NCBI RefSeq assembly: GCF_022385335.1
Contig: NZ_CP092431.1
Span: forward strand, 9,052,001 to 9,116,000
Direction of reading: 5' to 3'
Length of the DNA: 64,000 bases
Source of the DNA: Streptomyces deccanensis
GTDB taxonomy: Bacteria > Actinomycetota > Actinomycetes > Streptomycetales > Streptomycetaceae
In this document: positions 26,174-35,029 of the stretch, piece by piece
Numbering within the stretch: position 1 is the stretch's first letter
Layout: the number at the start of each line of letters is the position of its first letter
Position numbers and translations under genes: made by a program
Notes under the pieces: generated by a model
Told to the model about the DNA's origin: nothing
Database searches by the model: none
What the model saw: the letters and a program-made list of their open reading frames with translations, nothing else

Positions 26174-26217
26174 ACGCACCCGCACCCGAACGACGAACCC
26201 TTCCCCGCCCCCGCCCC

Positions 26218-27315
26218 TCAGTAGCCCAACTGCCTCCGCACATACGGCGTCATCAGGGTCTTGGCCTTCGCCAGTGTCGACGTCCGACCCCCCAGCACGG
26301 CCGTCTCACCACCCGGCACCGGCACCAGCGTGATCCCGTCGGCCGAACCGAGAGGGATGATCAGCGGGGTCCGCCGGATCGGCCGGTACACCCGCGGTTC
26401 CTTGCGGTGCCGGCCCGAACTCTCCAGATACGCACGGATGTTGTGGGCGGCGATGTCCGCCTGGGCGAACGCGACGGGGGAGACCTTCAGCTCGCTCACA
26501 TCGTTCACGTCACCGACCGCGAACACGTCGAGCCGCCCGTCGACCCGCAGCATCCGGTCGACCGTCACCTGCCCGGCCGAGTTCAGCCACGCCCCGTGCC
26601 CGGCCAGCCGCAGCCAGAGCGTGTTCGGCGTGGTGCCGTTGGCCCAGAAGGACAGGTCCGCCTCGATGAGTCCGCCCCGGCCGTCCCGGTACGTGCCGAA
26701 GTCGGGCCCCTGGGAGACGAACGAGTCGAGCCGCACGTCCACGTCGTGCGCCTCCAGCCAGCTCAGGGCACGCCGCCCGGCCCACTTGCTGCCGGTGGAG
26801 CTGAGCAGGTCCGATCCCGCGTGCGCGAGGGTGACCCGCGCGTCCGGCCGGGCCAGCCGGATCTCGGCGGCGAGCTCCACACCGCCGGGCCCGCCGCCGA
26901 CGATCAGGACGTGCTCGGCGGCGGCCACGCTCTCCTGGTGCGCGGCGAACGTCTTGCCCGCCTCATCGGGGGTGGTGCCCAGGAAACGCGCCGGCTCGGG
27001 ATAGTCCGCGCCGGTCGCGATCACCACCACGTCGTACGGCAGGCGCTCACCCGTGGCGAGCTTCACCTGCCGCTCGCCGGTGTCGATGTCGACCGCCTTG
27101 CCGACGACCACACGGCCGTGGCGCAGCAGTCGGTCGTACGGGATGAAGGGGGTGAACGTCCAGGCCTCGCGCACGCCCGCGCGCAGTGCGGCGATGCGGT
27201 GGAAGAAGACCTCCTTGCGGTCCACGAGGGTGACCCGGGCTATCTCGTCCAGCTGTTTGGCGAGGCGGATGCCGCCGTATCCGCCGCCGATCACGATCAC
27301 TTCGCCGTCAGGCAC
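26218..27315 (-). CDS. Type II NADH dehydrogenase-like FAD oxidoreductase
   Basis: The protein is 365 aa from the GTG at 27315 with CAGGAG upstream. The FAD motif VIVIGGGYGGIRLAKQL is at the N-terminus, a second dinucleotide motif LIVGGGPGGVELAAE is near 150, and VFAVGDVND is near 270. It belongs to the NDH-2/AIF-like group, which passes electrons from NAD(P)H to quinones or other acceptors. There is no C-terminal membrane helix, so any membrane contact would be peripheral. It is divergent from a HAD phosphatase gene. Confidence 0.82.
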   Translation of the reverse strand: MPDGEVIVIGGGYGGIRLAKQLDEIARVTLVDRKEVFFHRIAALRAGVREAWTFTPFIPYDRLLRHGRVVVGKAVDIDTGERQVKLATGERLPYDVVVIATGADYPEPARFLGTTPDEAGKTFAAHQESVAAAEHVLIVGGGPGGVELAAEIRLARPDARVTLAHAGSDLLSSTGSKWAGRRALSWLEAHDVDVRLDSFVSQGPDFGTYRDGRGGLIEADLSFWANGTTPNTLWLRLAGHGAWLNSAGQVTVDRMLRVDGRLDVFAVGDVNDVSELKVSPVAFAQADIAAHNIRAYLESSGRHRKEPRVYRPIRRTPLIIPLGSADGITLVPVPGGETAVLGGRTSTLAKAKTLMTPYVRRQLGY

Positions 27316-27362
27316 GCCGATTCTCCTGTGCTGGGTGGGGGGAGAGATGACGACCATAACGT

Positions 27363-27374
27363 TTGAAACCTCAA
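27363..27374. promoter_or_regulatory. TTGA-N4-TCAA palindrome
   Basis: TTGAAACCTCAA lies 48 bases upstream of the NADH dehydrogenase-like gene. This form is often bound by MarR-family proteins, but no regulator can be assigned. Confidence 0.35.
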
Positions 27375-27450
27375 GCTACTGGCGGGGTTCGTGGTTGTTG
27401 TGTGAAGCGACGAGGGACGACACGAGTCAGCGGCTGCCTAGGCTGGTGCC

Positions 27451-27939
27451 GTGACCGACAACGACCGGCCCCTCGCCGTATTCGATCTGGACAACACCCT
27501 CGCCGACACCGCGCACCGGCAGCGGTTCCTGGAGCGCAGCCCGCGCGACTGGGACGCGTTCTTCGCCGCCGCGCCGCAGGACCCGCCGCTGCCCGAGGGG
27601 GTGGCGCTCGCGCGGGAGAGCGCGGAGGAGTGCGAGGTCGTGTATCTGACCGGGCGCCCCGAGCGCTGCCGTCGCGACACCGTCGACTGGCTGGCCGCGC
27701 AGGAGCTGCCGGAGGGACGGATCTGGATGCGCCGGAACAACGACCGCAGGCCCGCCCGCCGCACCAAGCTGGAGATCCTCCGCGACCTCGCCCGGACCCG
27801 CGAGATCCGCGTCCTCGTGGACGACGACGAACTGGTCTGCGAGGACGCGGAGCGGGCGGGCTTCACGGTCGTACGGGCGCGCTGGGCCGCGACCTCCGCC
27901 GCGCTGCAGGTGGCACAGGAGCGGGAGGGGCGGACCTGA
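27451..27939 (+). CDS. HAD-superfamily phosphatase
   Basis: The protein is 162 aa from a GTG at 27451. HAD motif I is FDLDNTLAD (nucleophile Asp and acid Asp), motif II is the Thr in YLTGRPERCR, and motif IV is VDDDE. The compact form and the GRPERCRRDT segment resemble the 3'-phosphatase half of polynucleotide kinases. The true substrate is unknown. It is convergent with the dodecin gene, only 21 bases away. Confidence 0.8.
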   Translation: MTDNDRPLAVFDLDNTLADTAHRQRFLERSPRDWDAFFAAAPQDPPLPEGVALARESAEECEVVYLTGRPERCRRDTVDWLAAQELPEGRIWMRRNNDRRPARRTKLEILRDLARTREIRVLVDDDELVCEDAERAGFTVVRARWAATSAALQVAQEREGRT

Positions 27940-27960
27940 GGGGCGGGCGGCCCCGGTCCC

Positions 27961-28176
27961 TCAGCCGGCGTCGTCGAGCCGGAAGCCGACCTTGAGGCCG
28001 ACCTGGTAGTGCGCGATCTGGCCGTCCTCGATGTGGCCCCGGACCTGCGTCACCTCGAACCAGTCCAGGTTGCGCAGGGTCTGGGAGGCGCGGGCGACGC
28101 CGTTGCGGATGGCGTGGTCGACGCTCTCGGCCGAACTGCCGACGATCTCGGTGACCCGGTACACGTGGTCGGTCAT
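27961..28176 (-). CDS. Dodecin
   Basis: The protein is 71 aa from the ATG at 28176 (MTDHVYRVTEIVGSS). It matches the dodecin family over its whole length, with VDHAIRNGVARASQTLRNLDWFEV and the flavin-stacking Trp. Dodecins assemble as dodecamers that store or buffer flavins and, in some actinobacteria, coenzyme A. Upstream lies a dispersed repeat in reverse orientation. Confidence 0.92.
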   Translation of the reverse strand: MTDHVYRVTEIVGSSAESVDHAIRNGVARASQTLRNLDWFEVTQVRGHIEDGQIAHYQVGLKVGFRLDDAG

Positions 28177-28302
28177 GCGGGTTCTCCTTGTCGCGTGCTC
28201 CACCGGTGGCCGACGGGCCACACGTCACTCCACGGTGCCTCAGGCTCCGCCGGTTCGCGAGGGGGCCGGGGTGGGTGGGGGTGCGTCGTCGGGTGCAGGT
28301 TC

Positions 28303-28349
28303 GGTGGGGGCCGGCCGCGCAGTTCCCCGCGCCCCTGAAACGCAGGGGC
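28303..28349 (-). repeat. Dispersed intergenic repeat, copy R3
   Basis: A reverse-orientation copy (GCGCAGTTCCCCGCGCCCCT on the plus strand) is flanked by GGTGGGGGCC on one side and a CCCCTG-x-CAGGGG hairpin on the other. It follows the leftward MarR gene. Confidence 0.75.
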
Positions 28350-28392
28350 TATGAGGCCAGGCCCGCTCGACGGCCCAACAGGTCTCGTGTGG

Positions 28393-28872
28393 TCATGGAC
28401 CGCCTTGGTCGTCGGCGGTGAGCCGCTGTTCCAGGTGGCTGAGCAGGTGGGTGCATTTCCGGACCGTGTCGAGGTCGTCGCCCAGGATGTCGGCGAGCTC
28501 CTGTGCCCAGGCGGCGCGCAGCAACCGGAGGTTGGCCGCCGCGAGTTCGGTCGGGCGCACGGCGATGCCGCGGCCGTTGGTGGCGGCGCGGGAAACCATC
28601 CCCTTGCCCTCGAGGCTGCGCAGCGCCGTGCTGACGTTGGTGCGCTGCAGCCGGGTGCGGCGGGCGATCTCGCTCGGCGCGGCCCCCGGGTGCAGGTCGA
28701 CGACCCGCATCACCTGCCGCTCGGTTTCGGTCAGTGTCACCACCTGCGGGTCTTCCGGAGTCCGGGCACGCACCAGCCGGCCGACGTTGAGGATCAGGTC
28801 GGCGAGGTCGGCGAGGTCGGCGAGCGGGCCACCGGTGTCCGCGCCGACGGCGTCTTTCGTGTCGCGGGGCAT
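28393..28872 (-). CDS. MarR-family regulator of the adjacent efflux gene
   Basis: The protein is 159 aa from an ATG at 28872. The helix-turn-helix (GAAPSEIARRTRLQRTNVSTALRSLEGKG) and a short wing are clear. It is divergent from a Bcr/CflA-type exporter, with only 35 bases between the two start codons. A long inverted repeat spans both starts, so this protein very probably represses itself and the pump. Confidence 0.86.
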   Translation of the reverse strand: MPRDTKDAVGADTGGPLADLADLADLILNVGRLVRARTPEDPQVVTLTETERQVMRVVDLHPGAAPSEIARRTRLQRTNVSTALRSLEGKGMVSRAATNGRGIAVRPTELAAANLRLLRAAWAQELADILGDDLDTVRKCTHLLSHLEQRLTADDQGGP

Positions 28873-28886
28873 GGCACCACCCTATC

Positions 28887-28920
28887 GAGTTATGGCAGCA
28901 TAATTATATGTCCATAACTC
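28887..28920. promoter_or_regulatory. Operator spanning the MarR/efflux divergent starts
   Basis: Perfect 9-bp arms GAGTTATGG (28887-28895) and CCATAACTC (28912-28920) flank an AT-rich 16-bp spacer containing ATAATTAT. The right arm lies inside the exporter coding sequence. Confidence 0.65.
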
Positions 28921-30158
28921 ATGGTGATGCGCAAGATCGGCAGACGGTCGCCACGGCGGAGAGCACCGACGTCCCGAAGCCGGTGAACCTGGGGCACAGG
29001 GCGCGGCTGGCCCTGCTGCTCGGCTCGCTGAGTGCCTTCGGCGCACTCACGATCGACATGTACCTACCCGCCATGCCGAGCATGGCCCACCAGTTGCACA
29101 CCAGTGCGCCGCTGGTTCAGATGACCCTCACGGCGTTCGTCGTCGGCCTGGCCCTCTTCCAGGTCATCGTCGGTCCACTGTCGGACGCATGGGGCCGGCG
29201 CCGCCCGCTGCTCGCCGGTATGGCGCTGTACCTGGCGGGGTCGCTGTGGTGCGCGCTGGCGCCCACCGTCGGCTACCTGATCGCCGGCCGGATACTGCAG
29301 TCGCTGGGTGCGGCCGCGGGCGCGGTCCTGGCGCGGGCCATCGTGCGGGACCTGTTCTCCGGCACCGCCATGACCCGGTTCTTCTCCACCCTCATGGTCG
29401 TCAACGGTGTCGCCCCGGTCTTGGCGCCCGTCATCGGCGGACAACTGCTGACGCTCACCACCTGGCGTGCGGTGTTCCTGGTGCTCGCCGCCATCGGGGC
29501 CGTCCTGCTGCTCGCGGTCGTCTTCGCGTTGCCTGAGTCGCTGCCGGACGCCAAGCGGGCGCCGGCCCACCTGCGCGCGACGCTGCGGACCTTCCGGACG
29601 CTGGTCACCGACCTCCATTACCTGCGGTACGTGCTTTCCGCGGCACTGATGTTCGCTGCCGTGTTCGCCTACATCTCCGGATCGTCGTTCGTCCTGCAAG
29701 ACGCCTACGGGCTCACGGCCCAGCAGTTCAGCCTCGTCTTCGGCCTCAACGGTCTGGGCATCGTGCTGCTCGGGCAGGTCGGCGGCCGGCTCGTCGGCCG
29801 CGCCGCCGACGAGCACACACTGCTGCGCGTCAGTCTGACCGTGGCAACCCTCGGCTCCGCCGGCGTCCTGGCCTGCGCCATGCTGGGCCTCCCGCTACCG
29901 CTGCTGCTGGCCTGCCTTTTCCTGGTGGTGTCCATGATCGGTATCGTGCTGGCCAACGCCACATCCCTGGCGCTGAGCGGCCACGGCTCCGCCGCCGGAG
30001 CCGCTTCCTCCCTGCAGGGACTACTGCAATTCCTCGTCGGCGGCCTCGCCGCCTTCGCCATGAGCCTGGGCGGCCAGGTCACCGCAGTCGCCATGGGCAC
30101 CACCATGGTCATCTGCGCCGCAGCCGCGCTGGCCGTTCTCCACGCCCGCCGTACGTGA
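28908..30158 (+). CDS. Bcr/CflA-type MFS drug exporter
   Basis: The protein is 416 aa from the ATG at 28908. Twelve hydrophobic helices are predicted. The family signature ALTIDMYLPAMPSMA is in helix 1, GPLSDAWGRRRPLL is in the loop between helices 2 and 3, and motif C-like AGRILQSLGAAAGAVLARAIVRD follows. It exports small drugs or metabolites by proton antiport. The start codon lies within the inverted repeat, so the mRNA is probably leaderless or nearly so, and repressor binding would cover the start. Confidence 0.9.
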   Translation: MSITHGDAQDRQTVATAESTDVPKPVNLGHRARLALLLGSLSAFGALTIDMYLPAMPSMAHQLHTSAPLVQMTLTAFVVGLALFQVIVGPLSDAWGRRRPLLAGMALYLAGSLWCALAPTVGYLIAGRILQSLGAAAGAVLARAIVRDLFSGTAMTRFFSTLMVVNGVAPVLAPVIGGQLLTLTTWRAVFLVLAAIGAVLLLAVVFALPESLPDAKRAPAHLRATLRTFRTLVTDLHYLRYVLSAALMFAAVFAYISGSSFVLQDAYGLTAQQFSLVFGLNGLGIVLLGQVGGRLVGRAADEHTLLRVSLTVATLGSAGVLACAMLGLPLPLLLACLFLVVSMIGIVLANATSLALSGHGSAAGAASSLQGLLQFLVGGLAAFAMSLGGQVTAVAMGTTMVICAAAALAVLHARRT

Positions 30159-30262
30159 AGAGCATCCTGGCCCCGGTCGGCATACAGGCGCCGGGGCCTG
30201 CGGCGGGGGCGCCCCTTCCCACAGGTCGTCAGGGCGACTCAACTCAGCCCTGAAACGACGAG

Positions 30263-30297
30263 TGCAGGGGCGCGGGGAACTGCGCGAGAAGCCCCAC
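30263..30297 (+). repeat. Dispersed intergenic repeat, copy R4
   Basis: GCAGGGGCGCGGGGAACTGC followed by GCGAGAAGCCCCAC lies between the convergent exporter and egtD genes. Confidence 0.75.
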
Positions 30298-30338
30298 CGC
30301 CCCGCACCCGACAACGCACACCCCGCCGCCGCCCTCCC

Positions 30339-31301
30339 CTACCGCACCCCGCTCAACGACAGCGCGAACCGGCCCTGCTCATCCGTCCACCACCGCGTCA
30401 ACTCCAGCCCCGCAGAAGCAAGTTCGGCCCGCACCCCCTCCCTGCGGAACTTCGCTGACACCTCGGTCCGCAGTTCCTCCCCGGCCTCGAAATCGACCGC
30501 GAGGTCCAGCGCCGGGATCTTCACGGTCTGCGTCGTACGGGACCGCAGCCGCATCTCGATCCACTCGCACTCCGCGTTCCAGAGGGCGACATGGTCGAAC
30601 GCGTCGGGGTCGAAGTCCGCCCCCAGTTCCCGGTCGACCACGCTGAGCACGTTCTTGTTGAACTCGGCCGTCACCCCGGCCGCGTCGTCGTACGCGGCGA
30701 CCAGCACGCCCTCGTCCTTGACCAGGTCCGTGCCCAGCAGCAGCGTGTCACCGGGCGCCAGCAGGCCCCGTACGGCGGCCAGGAACGCCGCGCGCTCCTC
30801 GGGCACCAGATTGCCGATCGTGCCGCCGAGGAACGCCACCAGACGCGGCCCCGGCGTCTCGGGCAGGACGAGCCCGGTGGTGAAGTCGGCGATCAGCGCG
30901 TGCACGTTCAGCCCCGGCCGCTCGGCGACCAGCGCCTCCCCGGCCTGCCGCAGCGCGCTCTCGCTCACGTCGACCGGCACATAGGTGTGCAGGCCCGGCA
31001 TCGCGTCCAGCAGATGCCGGGTCTTGTCGGAGGAACCGGACCCCAGCTCGACCAGGGTGCGCGCACCGCTCGCCGCGGCGATCTCGCCCGCCCGGCCGAC
31101 GAGGATCTCCCGCTCGGCACGGGTCGGGTAGTACTCGGGCAACTCGGTGATCTGCTCGAACAGTTCACTGCCGCGCGCGTCGTAGAACCACTTCGGCGGC
31201 AGTGTCTTCGGCGTGCGGGTCAGGCCCTGGAGGACATCGGCGCGCAGGGCCGCGTCGGTGGCGTCCTCGGGCAGGGTGCGGGTGAGAAGGAACGGGCTCA
31301 C
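30339..31301 (-). CDS. egtD: Histidine N-alpha-methyltransferase (ergothioneine)
   Basis: The protein is 320 aa from a GTG at 31301. EgtD trimethylates histidine with three SAM to give hercynine, the first step of ergothioneine synthesis. The EgtD layout is complete: [18 protein letters not shown], the SAM loop [20 protein letters not shown], and the late [14 protein letters not shown]. The length matches the mycobacterial enzyme. The start overlaps the egtC stop (GTGA), and it is the last gene of the egtABCD operon. Confidence 0.95.
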   Translation of the reverse strand: MSPFLLTRTLPEDATDAALRADVLQGLTRTPKTLPPKWFYDARGSELFEQITELPEYYPTRAEREILVGRAGEIAAASGARTLVELGSGSSDKTRHLLDAMPGLHTYVPVDVSESALRQAGEALVAERPGLNVHALIADFTTGLVLPETPGPRLVAFLGGTIGNLVPEERAAFLAAVRGLLAPGDTLLLGTDLVKDEGVLVAAYDDAAGVTAEFNKNVLSVVDRELGADFDPDAFDHVALWNAECEWIEMRLRSRTTQTVKIPALDLAVDFEAGEELRTEVSAKFRREGVRAELASAGLELTRWWTDEQGRFALSLSGVR

Positions 31302-32107
31302 GCGGAAGGCTCCTTCGACGGTGCGGAGTCGGTCTCGTCGTGCGGGCGGCTGGGCTCCTCCAGCTCCTTGAGCGGGGTGAGCAGGACGTCCGTACGGCTC
31401 GCCGCCAGCAGCGTGCGGTCCGGGACCTCCACCCAGTGCGGATCGTCGTCGTACGGCTCGGACGCCACGACCGTGCTGCGGCCGGGCTCGGCGAGGTACC
31501 AGAGCGTGTCGCCCCAGGCCGTCGCGGCGATCGCCTCCCCGTTGGTCAGCAGCAGGTTGAGCCGCGAACCGGGCGCCGCCCGGGCGACGTCGAGGACCGT
31601 GTCGGCCAGCGCCTGGCCCTCCTCGTCGCCCGCGCGCAGCCGGTTCAGGACCAGCGCCCACACGAGCGCGGAGTCGTTGCGGGCCTCCATCGACAGCAGG
31701 TCCGCGGCGGGCAGACCGTCCGCGAGGTGCCCCAGCGACCGGGGCCAGCCGGCGACCGCCCCGTTGTGGCTGAACAGCCAGGGCCCGGCGGCGTACGGCG
31801 CCGCCGCGGCCTCGTTGTCCGCGCCCGGCACCGTGGCGTCCCGCACGGCGGCCAGCAGCGCCCCGGAACGGACCACCCGGGCCAGGTCGGTGAAGGACAG
31901 GTCCCCCCAGATGGGCCCGGACCGGCGGTAGCGCCCCGGCACCGGGTCGCCCTCGGCGTACCAGCCGACCCCGAAACCGTCGGCGTTCACGGTCCCGTGC
32001 CGCTGCCGCCGGGGCGCCCACGACTGCCGGAACAGGCTGTGCGGCGGATCCACCAGAATCCGGCCCAGCGCCGACTCCGGCCCCAGATAAGCGAGATGAC
32101 GACACAT
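31298..32107 (-). CDS. egtC: Gamma-glutamyl-hercynylcysteine sulfoxide amidohydrolase
   Basis: The protein is 269 aa from the ATG at 32107. It is a class II glutamine amidotransferase-like hydrolase. Cys2 (MCRHLAYLG) becomes the N-terminal nucleophile after Met removal, and [10 protein letters not shown] plus the later NDSALVWAL segment are typical. It removes glutamate from the intermediate made by EgtB. The start shares one base with the egtB stop, and the stop overlaps egtD. Confidence 0.94.
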   Translation of the reverse strand: MCRHLAYLGPESALGRILVDPPHSLFRQSWAPRRQRHGTVNADGFGVGWYAEGDPVPGRYRRSGPIWGDLSFTDLARVVRSGALLAAVRDATVPGADNEAAAAPYAAGPWLFSHNGAVAGWPRSLGHLADGLPAADLLSMEARNDSALVWALVLNRLRAGDEEGQALADTVLDVARAAPGSRLNLLLTNGEAIAATAWGDTLWYLAEPGRSTVVASEPYDDDPHWVEVPDRTLLAASRTDVLLTPLKELEEPSRPHDETDSAPSKEPSA

Positions 32108-33453
32108 CAGACGACCTCCGGGGAGGCGTCCCGCGCCGTGCGGAAGCCGCTGAAGATCTGCCGCCGGATCGGATAGTCCCAGTTGCGGAACGTCCCCCGG
32201 CACGCCACCGGGTCCACGGCGAACGCGCCACCGCGCAGCACCTTGTACTCGGGGCCGAAGAACACCTCCGAGTACTCCTTGTACGGGAACGCCGTGAACC
32301 CCGGGTAGGGCAGGAAGTCACTCGACGTCCACTCCCACACGTCACCGATTAACTGCCGTACCCCCAGGGGGGATTCCCCCGCCGGATAGCTGCCGGCCGG
32401 TGCCGGGCGCAGATGCCGCTGACCCAGGTTGGCGTGCTCGGGCTCCGGGTCGGCGTCACCCCACGGGTAGCGGGCGGAGCGTCCGGTGACCGGGTCGTGC
32501 CGGGCGGCCTTCTCCCACTCGGCCTCCGTGGGCAGCCGCCGCCCCGCCCAGCGGGCGTAGGCGTCGGCCTCGTACCAGCACACGTGCAGCACCGGCTCGT
32601 CGGCCGGTACCACCTCGGTGACCCCGAAGCGCCGCCGCAGCCACTGCCGGCCGTCGCGCCGCCAGAACAGCGGCGCGTGGATGCCGTGCGCCCGGATGTG
32701 GTCCCAGCCCTCGGCCGTCCACCAGCGCGCGTCGTCGTACCCGCCGTCCTCGATGAACGCCTGGTACGCGCCGTTCGTCACCGGCGTGGTGTCGATGTGG
32801 AACGCGGGGACGGTCCGCCGGTGCGCGGGCCGTTCGTTGTCCAGCGCCCACGGCTCGTCCGAGGTCCCCATCGTGAACTCGCCGCCGGGGACGAGGACTT
32901 CGACCGGTCCGGTGAACAGCGGGACCGGCTCCGGGTCCGGGGCCGACAGCACCGCCGGTCCCTTGCGCAACTGATGGGTGATCAGCATCGTCTCGTCGTG
33001 CTGCTGTTCATGCTGGGCGATCATGCCGAAGGCGAAGCCCGCGTCGGTGAGCCGGGTGCCGTGGAAGTCGATGCTCTCCAGCACGTCCAGCGCCCGGCCG
33101 CGCACCTCCGCCAGATACCCGCGGGCCTCCTCGGGCGGCAGCAGCGGCAGCGAGGGCCGCTCGGAGCGCGGATGCTCGAAGGCGTCGTACAGCCCGTCGA
33201 TGTCGGGCCGCATCGCCTCCCTCCCGGCGACGTTCCGCAGCAGCCACAGCTCCTCCTGGTTGCCGATGTGGGCGAGGTCCCACACCAGGGGCGACATCAG
33301 CGGCGAGTGCTGCGCGGTGAGATCGGGTTCGTCGACGGCGGTGGTCAGGAGCGCGGTGCGGGCCCGGGCCGTGGTCAGCGCCGCCAGCGCGCGCTCCCGG
33401 AGTATGTCGGGATCGGCGCCGGTCGTCGGAGCCGGCGTCTCGGGTGCGGTCAT
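32107..33453 (-). CDS. egtB: Hercynine oxygenase, sulfoxide synthase
   Basis: The protein is 448 aa from an ATG at 33453. The N-terminal DinB-like domain carries the iron ligands H62 (WDLAHIG) and H148/H152 (QHEQQHDE). The C-terminal formylglycine-enzyme-like domain has YPWGDADPE and VWEWTSSDF. The enzyme joins hercynine to gamma-glutamylcysteine with oxygen. Codon 368 (32350-32352) is a TTA leucine codon, the only in-frame TTA that I noticed in the window, so translation should depend on the bldA tRNA. It overlaps egtA by four bases. Confidence 0.95.
   Translation of the reverse strand: MTAPETPAPTTGADPDILRERALAALTTARARTALLTTAVDEPDLTAQHSPLMSPLVWDLAHIGNQEELWLLRNVAGREAMRPDIDGLYDAFEHPRSERPSLPLLPPEEARGYLAEVRGRALDVLESIDFHGTRLTDAGFAFGMIAQHEQQHDETMLITHQLRKGPAVLSAPDPEPVPLFTGPVEVLVPGGEFTMGTSDEPWALDNERPAHRRTVPAFHIDTTPVTNGAYQAFIEDGGYDDARWWTAEGWDHIRAHGIHAPLFWRRDGRQWLRRRFGVTEVVPADEPVLHVCWYEADAYARWAGRRLPTEAEWEKAARHDPVTGRSARYPWGDADPEPEHANLGQRHLRPAPAGSYPAGESPLGVRQLIGDVWEWTSSDFLPYPGFTAFPYKEYSEVFFGPEYKVLRGGAFAVDPVACRGTFRNWDYPIRRQIFSGFRTARDASPEVV
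32350..32352 (-). other. TTA leucine codon in egtB
   Basis: The minus strand reads GTA CGG CAG TTA ATC GGT GAC in the egtB frame (V-R-Q-L-I-G-D). In Streptomyces such codons are read by the bldA tRNA, which is mostly active late in growth. Confidence 0.8.
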
Positions 33454-34724
33454 GCGGGGATGTCCTTCCCGTGGAACAGGTCGAGCAGATCGTCGGCGGG
33501 GCAGCGTCCCCGCGCCACATAGCGGTCGGTGTACGCCGCGACCGCGTCCCGCACCTCGGGGCTCGCCCCGAGTCTGGGCAGCGCCTCAGCCGCGGCGGCG
33601 AAGCAGACGGCGGCGGTCTCCCGCAGTTCGGGATCGGTCAGCCCGTCGCGGATGGCCGACTCCCACAGCGGATTGCGCGGTGGCGGCTGCGAACCGGCCC
33701 GCTCCGCGAGGGGTTTGACGGCCCGGTACGCGGTCTCGGCGGCCTCCGGGTCCTCGAACAGCGCCGTCGTCACGGCGAGCGGCACGATCCACCCGTCCTC
33801 GCCGGGCTGGGCGTCGATCATGCGGAACTCCAGATGGCCACGCGGGCGCACCGGCGGGAACAGCGTCGTCAGGTGGTAGTCGAGGTCGGCGCGGCTCGGC
33901 GGGGTGCCGGACCGCGTCCACTCCCGGAACGTCATCGCTCCGGGCACCCCCCAGGGGCCGTCCTCGGCCCGGACGCACATCACGGGCGCGTCCAGCACCA
34001 GCCGGGCCCACGCCGCGCGCGGGTCGCCGTCCAGCGAGGGCGCGTCCGTCCGCCCGGGGTCCATGGCGGCCCACAGCGCCTGCCGCGTCGAACGCCAGCC
34101 GGTGACCCGGCCGCGTGCCAGCGGGGAGTGCGCGAACGCCGCCACCAGCACGGCGCCGAGCTGGTGCGACAGCCACCAGCGCCGCCGGTGGCCGAGGGGG
34201 CCCGGCTCCTCGTACCCGGCGTCGAGACATACCTGCACCGAGGCGGAGGAGCACATCATGGCCCGCCCCTCGGGTCCGAAGCGGTCGAGATAGATCTCCA
34301 TCGCGTCGTACCGGGGCTCGTGGAGGTAGCGGGTCGGGGGGTTCCAGGGTTCGTGGCCGTGGCCGCTGATGCCGAGGTCCGCCTCGCGCAGTGTCGCGCG
34401 TACGGCGGCGAGGTCGGCCGAGACGGACCCGACGCACTCCGTCAGGGAGGCGGCCGGTGCCGAGCTGAGCTCCAGCTGGCCGCCGGGTTCGACGGTCAGG
34501 GCCGAGTTCAGGGTCAGGGTCCGCAGTGCGGCGTAGGCCGCTTCGAGTCGTGCGGGTGTTGCCTTGAGCCGCGGATCACGCAGCTCGTGGATGTGCCATT
34601 CCAGCTCGACACCGAGGGTGCGGGGTGGACCGGTCTTGAAGCAGATGCCCCGGACCAGGGCCTCCACCTCCGCCTCGGTGACCGGGGAGCGGTGCTCCGT
34701 ACAGCCACTCGTCGAATCTGACAT
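33450..34724 (-). CDS. egtA: Gamma-glutamylcysteine ligase (ergothioneine)
   Basis: The protein is 424 aa from the ATG at 34724 with a near-ideal AGGAGGAT site. It belongs to the GCS2-like glutamate-cysteine ligase family, with LGVELEWHIHEL near the N-terminus, QLELSSAP, MMCSSASVQVCLD and GHLEFRMIDAQPG. It makes gamma-glutamylcysteine for EgtB. It is the first gene of egtABCD. No egtE-type lyase gene is in the window, so the last step must be encoded elsewhere. Confidence 0.94.
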   Translation of the reverse strand: MSDSTSGCTEHRSPVTEAEVEALVRGICFKTGPPRTLGVELEWHIHELRDPRLKATPARLEAAYAALRTLTLNSALTVEPGGQLELSSAPAASLTECVGSVSADLAAVRATLREADLGISGHGHEPWNPPTRYLHEPRYDAMEIYLDRFGPEGRAMMCSSASVQVCLDAGYEEPGPLGHRRRWWLSHQLGAVLVAAFAHSPLARGRVTGWRSTRQALWAAMDPGRTDAPSLDGDPRAAWARLVLDAPVMCVRAEDGPWGVPGAMTFREWTRSGTPPSRADLDYHLTTLFPPVRPRGHLEFRMIDAQPGEDGWIVPLAVTTALFEDPEAAETAYRAVKPLAERAGSQPPPRNPLWESAIRDGLTDPELRETAAVCFAAAAEALPRLGASPEVRDAVAAYTDRYVARGRCPADDLLDLFHGKDIPA

Positions 34725-35025
34725 GTCGGGATCCTCCTGAGATGCCATCTGCCAAGCCGCCGTCCGCGCCCGGTGGGGCGGGACCGGCGGCGCTCGTCCC
34801 ACCCAAAACCCTCGCGCCGCTTTCGCACAAGGGGGCACATCGTGGCAATGCGGATCGACGATCTCCGTTTCCGGGGACTCCGGCACCTCTTCCCGTGCCC
34901 GTAGCGGTTCATTCACACGAGGAAACTCCGTTGCGGTCACTCACCAGCATCGCCCAGGATGCGCACATGAGCACGACGGGGGAGCACGCGCGGTCAGCGG
35001 TCGCGGGAGACACGGCGGTGGGGCG
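34725..35025. other. Divergent spacer, egt operon / PARG gene
   Basis: About 300 bases carry promoters for the leftward egt operon and the rightward PARG-like gene. A longer open frame from 34742 has poor protein character and is not called. Only the short coupled ORF at 34967 seems worth marking. Confidence 0.4.
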
Positions 35026-35029
35026 ATGA
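34967..35029 (+). CDS. Possible 20-aa leader peptide
   Basis: An ATG at 34967, preceded by AGGAT, opens a 20-codon frame (MSTTGEHARSAVAGDTAVGR). It ends in an ATGA overlap with the PARG-like gene, in a different frame. It could couple translation into the next gene. It has no similarity that I recognise and may be chance. Confidence 0.3.
   Translation: MSTTGEHARSAVAGDTAVGR

Noticed and set aside
30339..34724. Complete ergothioneine pathway including egtE
   Set aside because: Only egtA, B, C and D are present; no PLP-dependent C-S lyase gene was found in the window.
34742..35029. 95-codon ORF upstream of the PARG gene
   Set aside because: It is Pro/Ser-rich with no protein-like pattern and crosses the egtA promoter area. 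Only its last 20 codons were kept, as a weak leader candidate.
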